Source: Aegilops tauschii subsp. strangulata (lineage: Eukaryota; Streptophyta; Magnoliopsida; Poales; Poaceae). From it: a DNA stretch of 64,000 bases. The notes under the pieces were generated by a model that made no database searches, was not told where the DNA came from, and was given only the letters and a program-made list of their open reading frames with translations. Positions within the stretch are counted from its first letter, which is position 1. Each line of letters starts with the position of its first letter. A program made the position numbers and the translations under genes. The stretch lies in the NCBI RefSeq assembly GCF_002575655.3, contig NC_053037.3, positions 141,557,207 to 141,621,206 on the forward strand. Direction: 5' to 3'. This document shows, piece after piece, positions 58,900 to 64,000 of the stretch.

Positions 58900-61800
58900 C
58901 TTGGTCCTGTAGCTCGCCAAAATTCTACATTGCAGACGAGAAAGGTGGCGGTTGAAAAAATGAACCACCCAAATTTTTTGTGCAGTTCAACTGAAATGGA
59001 GCATCCCTGGTGTGTAGACTGATTAAGTGCCAGATGAATATACGCATCAACCAATTTGTCTGGAATCTTTAGACTCCATGCCATACAGTTCGCTACCATA
59101 TCTGCCGATAACCAAAAGGCACAAGTTGGGACCAAAGACTGGACTGTGTTTTTCTGGGCTATGTGCCAAGCAATATTTTTAGCGTTCACTCTCCTAATAC
59201 TTGGAGTTTGACAACTAGTTGATGCCGGTTGATACTCGAATGAATATAGGCACTTCTTGTCAACATCGATGCTTGTCTGAGTGAACTTTGGAGTACATAG
59301 CAGCAGCATAAGTATCTGTCCAACTGATCTTTTTGTGTGCAGTTCTACTGAAATCACCCAATGCAATGATTTGCCTGCGAGTTCAGGCTCCAAGTTACTC
59401 CTTTATAAAATTGGCAAACAGTAGCACAATACCAAATTACCAATACATGACAAGCACAATAATCAGGATAAAGACCAGTACCAACCTGTGTGAGGTAGCA
59501 TATCAATTACTATTTCCTTTGACTGGAAGCCGAGATAAGCGAAGCGACTGACAACAAAGGAAGAAAGCAGGCCTAGATTAGCAACTGACAGGAAAGGACG
59601 AAAGGTATCGAGGCAATGAAGCACCCAAAGTTTTTGTGCAGTTCCACCAAAATCGAGCATCCCTGTTGGCACATATATTGAGAGAGTGAGATTACTGTAA
59701 TAGTGGGACTAGTTGATGAAACATACACTAACAAATAGAAGCACCATCATTATCTTAATGGTAAAGTTAGTAACATAGTAGTCTTGCTTAAAGAGAGGTA
59801 TTAGTTTATTTAATCAGTGCCAATTAGCTCAACACTCAAAGCATTGCCATGTATCATAGGTTGCAAAACTTTAACGTGCAAAGATAAAGGAGTTTCTCAT
59901 GACAGTAGCACGATACAAATAGAGATGACAGCAAACTAATATGGATGAAGGCCTTAGGCCCGTACCAACCTGAAGAAAAAATCTTATTCATTTTAGTCCC
60001 ATAAGAGATGACAAAGCATTCACTGGAATCACTCAATAGTATATATTTTTGTGCACTTCAAATGTATGGTTGAAATCACTCTTGTTTACTAGTGCTGAGA
60101 TTATATCGAAAGATTATCAAGAACTTCCAGCAGAGTTAAAGCACTGGCTGGGATACAGTTCATTGTATTGTTTTGTGTAGTTCCACTAAAATGTATGATT
60201 GGCACAACATGATCCCTGTTTGCACAAGTAGGAACAAGGTGAAACCTTCATTAGCTTAGTGAGAAAGGATAGAAAGACATTAGCATATTACTCTAATAGT
60301 AGCATCAAATTCATGATGGACAATGCGCAAAACATTGCCTCATTGAACCAATGGCAATAAATTGACATGCAAAACAATAGCACTATTATGTCATGACACT
60401 AATAATATTCCCTCCCTGCTCCACCACATGGTTCACCTCCATAGACAAACATACACACGTACATGATTCAACATAGGATGCTACTAAAGATTTGTTTAAC
60501 TCCGACAGGAATATTAGACAGCAATAAATTAGTGGTACTTAAGTACTCCTAATTAATTAAGTGAGACAGCAGAGGTGGAAGGGCTCCCTGGAGGATCGTC
60601 TCACATGTAAGGTAGTCGTTACCGGAGCCCTTGAATGGCCTCGACTGAGGCGTCTGGCTTCAGCAAGATTGCCTTGGCACTGTTTATTCTTCTTCTTCCT
60701 CCTCTTCATGCTATGTTTCTCATTCTCCTCACCAGTTGGTGAAACCAAGTACATGATTGGCCTTCTATTTCAGAATTGGTTTTGTCAGTGAGGGAGTATA
60801 AGTGTACTAGTAAAAAATAGCATTATTTTCTCATGGTAGTTGCAAAATAGAGATGAACACATGCATTAAATATCATTCTTACCTAACGGAAGGTTATGGT
60901 GCCAATATGGATGATGAGGATTGGAAAACAGATCTCCCTTTGTGCAGTTCCACCGAAATGAACCAACTGTTCCATTCTGACATTCCAGTTAAATAGCACA
61001 AAAGTCACTTCTTTTAAGAAGAGTTTTGTGTAGTGCACCAAAAGGTCACAACAGCAACCATGTGAAATGGATATCCCTGTTTGCACAAAAAGCTACAGAG
61101 GAAACAGTCAGAGTCTCAAACAATTACAGGCAAAAAGATTTGGCTAAACTTGTCATGGCTTATAACAGTGGCATGGCTTCATTTTTACCAGGGGCATTAG
61201 ATTAAGAACAGCTAAATATTTGGTATAAGGGCATGGGACAGTGGGTGCACCAGCAGTCCAGCACCATGTACCTAAACAGGGGCATAAAGTGGTGATTCAT
61301 AGTTTGTTGCCCCGAGAAACAAACATCCAAGAAACATATTTGGGTTGGTACCATTTTTGTTCACTCTAGCCACCTACTCCTATGTGTGGATAGCAAATCT
61401 AGTCCTGGTCATACTACTGTGTACAACGTTACCCCTATATTTCCCTTTTCGACCAAGAGACCGGTTGGATGACCAGTCTGTACTACTTTCACCCCATTTC
61501 CTTCCTGTTTGTACCAAGTCCGATGTACATACTAAATTCCCCCACCCCACTTTATTTCTTGTTTGAACCAAGTACAAGATTCGACTCCATGAAGTAGCTT
61601 TACCTCTAACAATAGAAGAAAAAAAGGTGATGTTGGACCATCCGAGAGGGCTGAGAGGTAGAAAATGATGCACATGCAGCGACGTAGCGAGCAGGGGAAG
61701 TAGAGCTAAGGCGGTTTCGAAGGAAGATATACCCGAAGGTCATCGGGATGTGGATAGGTGGGCGGCGGGAGGCCGGATCCGCCCACACTAGGGCAACGAC

Positions 61801-62060
61801 GAAGGGATCGGAGGACCTCCCACGCCGGCGCTCGGCCAGAGATAACGGTGCGGCTGGCAGTGGGTCTCCTCCCTCGCTGTCGACGACGGCCTAAACGCTG
61901 CCCCTCCTCCCCTTCGCCGGCGGAGGGGGATACGTCCGGATCTGTAACCAGCGGTGAGGATAGAAAGATAGTGTTTTTTGAAGGGAGAAAGACAGTGTTA
62001 CCACCCCTATCTTGTTTAGATCTGGAGAGGATGAGAGTGTGTGAATAGAGAAACCCTAGC
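58900..62060 (-). other. Putative minus-strand transcription unit with tandemly repeated exon-like motifs
   Basis: A TATA box (62083-62092) precedes a GC-rich first exon ending in a plausible donor AGAG|GTAAAGC at 61604/61603. Downstream, a motif that reads GTGGAACTGCACAAA on the minus strand recurs seven times (about 61040, 60950, 60185, 60055, 59640, 59345, 58990). Several copies follow an acceptor-like CAG|GGATG(C). Short frames exist (58896-59393, 165 codons, containing two copies with the peptide ISVELH; 59463-59672; 60557-60754), but the copies lie in different frames. A long non-coding RNA or a decayed gene is more likely than an intact protein gene. I do not recognise it. Confidence 0.5.
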
Positions 62061-62082
62061 AAGCAAGCACGGAGGCTCCGGC

Positions 62083-62092
62083 CTATATATAC
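62083..62092 (-). promoter_or_regulatory. TATA box of the minus-strand transcription unit
   Basis: Minus-strand TATATATAG, followed about 30 bases downstream by TAGGGTTTC and a CT-rich leader. This is a normal plant core-promoter arrangement. Confidence 0.6.
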
Positions 62093-62377
62093 GTAGTGGG
62101 GTAGTTTTCCTTTTTTACTCCATCAAAACAATCGTTTAAAATTGTGTACTACGTGCCAGGTCGCCGTTTTTTTAGTTGTTGATTGTTTTTTGAGATAGCT
62201 ACCCGCTTGTTCCAAGTGGTGTTACGGTGTGCTAGGTTGCACTTTGTATCGTTCAAGTCTGGTATAAGTCCCTCCATTAAATGAACAACCACCCCCTCGT
62301 AAAAATTTTGAACAAGCCCATGGCTAAAATTATCGGAAACATGGGTTGCCCCAACATGCATTATTATTTATATTTTC

Positions 62378-62410
62378 TACTCCCTCCGTTCCTAAATATA
62401 AGTCTTTCTA
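62378..62410. mobile_element. Stowaway MITE terminus (fragment)
   Basis: TA then CTCCCTCCGTTCCTAAATAT, the common Triticeae Stowaway TIR. Similarity is lost after about 30 bases and no partner TIR is seen. Confidence 0.65.
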
Positions 62411-62730
62411 TTAGGCACACCTAAGACAAGATTTTTTTATTAGTAGTGAACCCCACATGTCATAGACACAAAAAGTGTGGCGAGATTCCCTTAGGCAAGC
62501 CAAAGTGTGTCTAACAATTTGAGCAACTCAAGTTAGGCAAGTGTGGCAAGTGCGGGAAAAATAATGTGGCAACATAAGACAAACATAGTCACAATCCAAA
62601 CAACCCCGTAATTTTTTGTGACATGCATGAAAATTTGGTTAGTTAAATTTATAGTCAAAATTTGGCAAGGTGCATCAAATCAACACATGCAAGTATCAAA
62701 AGGGAAGTCACGGCATGCATGCATGCGTTG

Positions 62731-62857
62731 TACTCCCTCCGTTTCCAAATATAAGTCTTTTTAGAGATTGCAACAAGTGACTACATACGAAGCAAAATAT
62801 GTCTACATACATCCGTATGTTGTAGTCCATTTGAAATGTATACAAAGACTTATATCT
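62731..62857. mobile_element. Stowaway MITE, right terminus lost
   Basis: TA then CTCCCTCCGTTTCCAAATA and 'agtctttttagagattgcaacaagtgactacatac'. The right arm has 'acaaagacttatat' but stops before the terminal GGAGGGAG. Confidence 0.75.
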
Positions 62858-62956
62858 TGTGCAGTGCTTTGATGTGTCGCGTCAACTCGTACAAGACCGA
62901 GAAGTTTGATTACTACAACGCCCTCTCCCTCGCGGACTGAGCTCCGGTGCCTTAAC

Positions 62957-63035
62957 TGCACCTGCCTTTGGCTGCATGACAGGTGGGCCAACCACCTGTT
63001 GGGCCCACCTGTCATAGACGCAAAGGCAGGAGCAG
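62957..63035. repeat. Short inverted repeat (hairpin), arms about 33-35 bp
   Basis: The left arm ctgcacctgcctttgg...atgacaggtgggcc and the right arm gggcccacctgtcat...caaaggcaggagcag are complementary at most positions, around a 12-base loop (aaccacctgttg). Confidence 0.8.
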
Positions 63036-63339
63036 TAAGTCAATGAAGTTGCATCCCTCCCTCGCGCATGAGCGTGGTGGCTGGCAGGACTAGTAGGAGC
63101 TTTCGCTACACGCTATCCCTCCCGCACAAGGTGGACGGACATGCAGCAGTGGATTCGATACTGTAGAAGTAGGAGTAACATCATTGTTCGTCTTCTCGAA
63201 GAGGCGAAGAGCCAAGCGCAACCCGAACGTGGCAGTTGCGAACGCTCGCGTGGTGCGGTGCCTTGGAGCACGCATATAGCCAGGCTCTTGCATGAGACAA
63301 AATTGCTATTTGAGCCCACTATTGTAGTACTAGTACTTG

Positions 63340-63470
63340 CTAGTATAGCCCTGTAAACCAGAAAGGAGTATTTGCCTTTCTATAGATTTCAACAAGTGAC
63401 TAGACTAGACCACGTGCAGTACTCCCTCCCTTCTGGTTTATAGGGCTCAAATCTCAGATCTCATCAACCA
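63340..63470. mobile_element. Facing MITE termini
   Basis: A right-type terminus (ccctgtaaaccagaaaggag then TA, ending 63368) and a left-type terminus (TA then ctccctcccttctggttta, from 63420) are inverted copies 50 bp apart. The 63371-63400 piece resembles the interior of the Stowaway at 62731. This looks like debris of two related MITEs. Confidence 0.6.
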
Positions 63471-64000
63471 AGGCATTTTGCGATTGGAGGAATGTATCTT
63501 GTACTTTACAAAACTACCCTAATTAAACTCATGCATTAATTACGTAGTTCTCTCATTTTCCTCTCCGCCTTGGTCGCGGTGCACAATATTGAGCACTCCT
63601 ATATGACTAACCGCTCTATCTACATGCGGGACATCAAAGCATCCGGGCCCGCGTGCCATCCACCAATTCGCAGCGAGGTGCTACAGTCGAAACTCACCGT
63701 CTCCCCGGTGTGGCCTCCATGACCCGTCATATCACAAAACCCACACCTTTACCAGCAGTGGTAAAGTGGCCTCGAAGTTGGACTGGACGAAGCAACCATC
63801 ATTTCACTGGAACGCTCGTTGAAGCCCTTTCTCCCCTTTTTTGAAGAAAACCTCACTCCAGGCTACTCACTTCTGCCATTTTTCTTCTGTACCGACGAAG
63901 GAAAGGTGGGCAAATCAGTGATGCTGCTATATTTTCATTCCAAGAATCTTCTTTTTGCGAAGCACCGACCGATTCTCATAGCCTATTCTTTTCCCGTTTT
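63471..64000. other. Unannotated right end of the window
   Basis: Mixed-composition sequence. I see no gene, repeat or RNA that I can support. Confidence 0.5.

Noticed and set aside
1..64000. tRNA, rRNA, riboswitch or prokaryotic operon features
   Set aside because: I saw no cloverleaf, rRNA segment or operon layout. The TGGTATCAGAGC sites are retrotransposon primer sites, not tRNA genes.

Overview
This 64 kb window is nuclear DNA from a grass, almost certainly a Triticeae species (wheat, Aegilops or a close relative). The evidence is dense nested LTR retrotransposons with tRNA-iMet primer sites, an Angela/WIS-type solo LTR, CACTA, Mutator and Stowaway debris, and spliced plant genes with GT-AG introns. 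There is no prokaryotic gene organisation. Family names rest on recognition, not on database searches.

Layout. 1-1862: 3' parts of Gypsy-type elements running off the left edge. 1863-21911: one Tork/Tnt1-like Copia element split in three. A 13.1 kb minus-strand Gypsy element with >4 kb LTRs (2427-15514) sits in its gag, and an antisense Angela-type solo LTR (16404-18138, perfect GATTG duplication) sits between protease and integrase. When the insertions are subtracted, the Copia reading frame closes arithmetically. It keeps only two nonsense codons but has lost catalytic residues in protease and RNase H. 22171-23113: a decayed minus-strand gene that I read as a tRNA-His guanylyltransferase (THG1) pseudogene. 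23405-about 28565: a minus-strand L1-type LINE with many stops.

28570-39860 is the genic island. A plus-strand 13-exon reticulon gene (29158-34881, 607 aa deduced) faces a minus-strand 3-exon SINA-type E3 ubiquitin ligase gene (37119-39466, 325 aa deduced). They converge on 2.2 kb of MITE-bearing spacer. Both reconstruct with every splice phase consistent, and I see no breaks in either. One acts in shaping ER tubules and the other in ubiquitin ligation; nothing in the sequence ties them functionally.

39861-41318 is a non-autonomous Mutator-like element with long inverted repeats and a 9-bp target duplication matching at 8 of 9 bases. 41483-41747 is a Stowaway-like element. 41863-51604 is a gag-only Gypsy-type element with 3.1 kb LTRs whose Gag carries five zinc-knuckle positions. 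51605-52710 holds two unrecognised ORFs. From 52711 there are two stacked CACTA left ends, followed by several tandem-repeat arrays (81 bp and about 650-760 bp units) to about 57.3 kb.

58.9-62.1 kb looks like a minus-strand transcription unit. It has a TATA box and a plausible first exon, and seven copies of a short motif recur through it, four of them just after acceptor-like YAG sites. 62.3-63.5 kb is MITE debris plus a short hairpin. The least explained items are the repeated-exon locus, the phase-1 mini-exon series in the reticulon gene, and the GC-rich gene-like islands inside the LTRs of two unrelated retrotransposon families.
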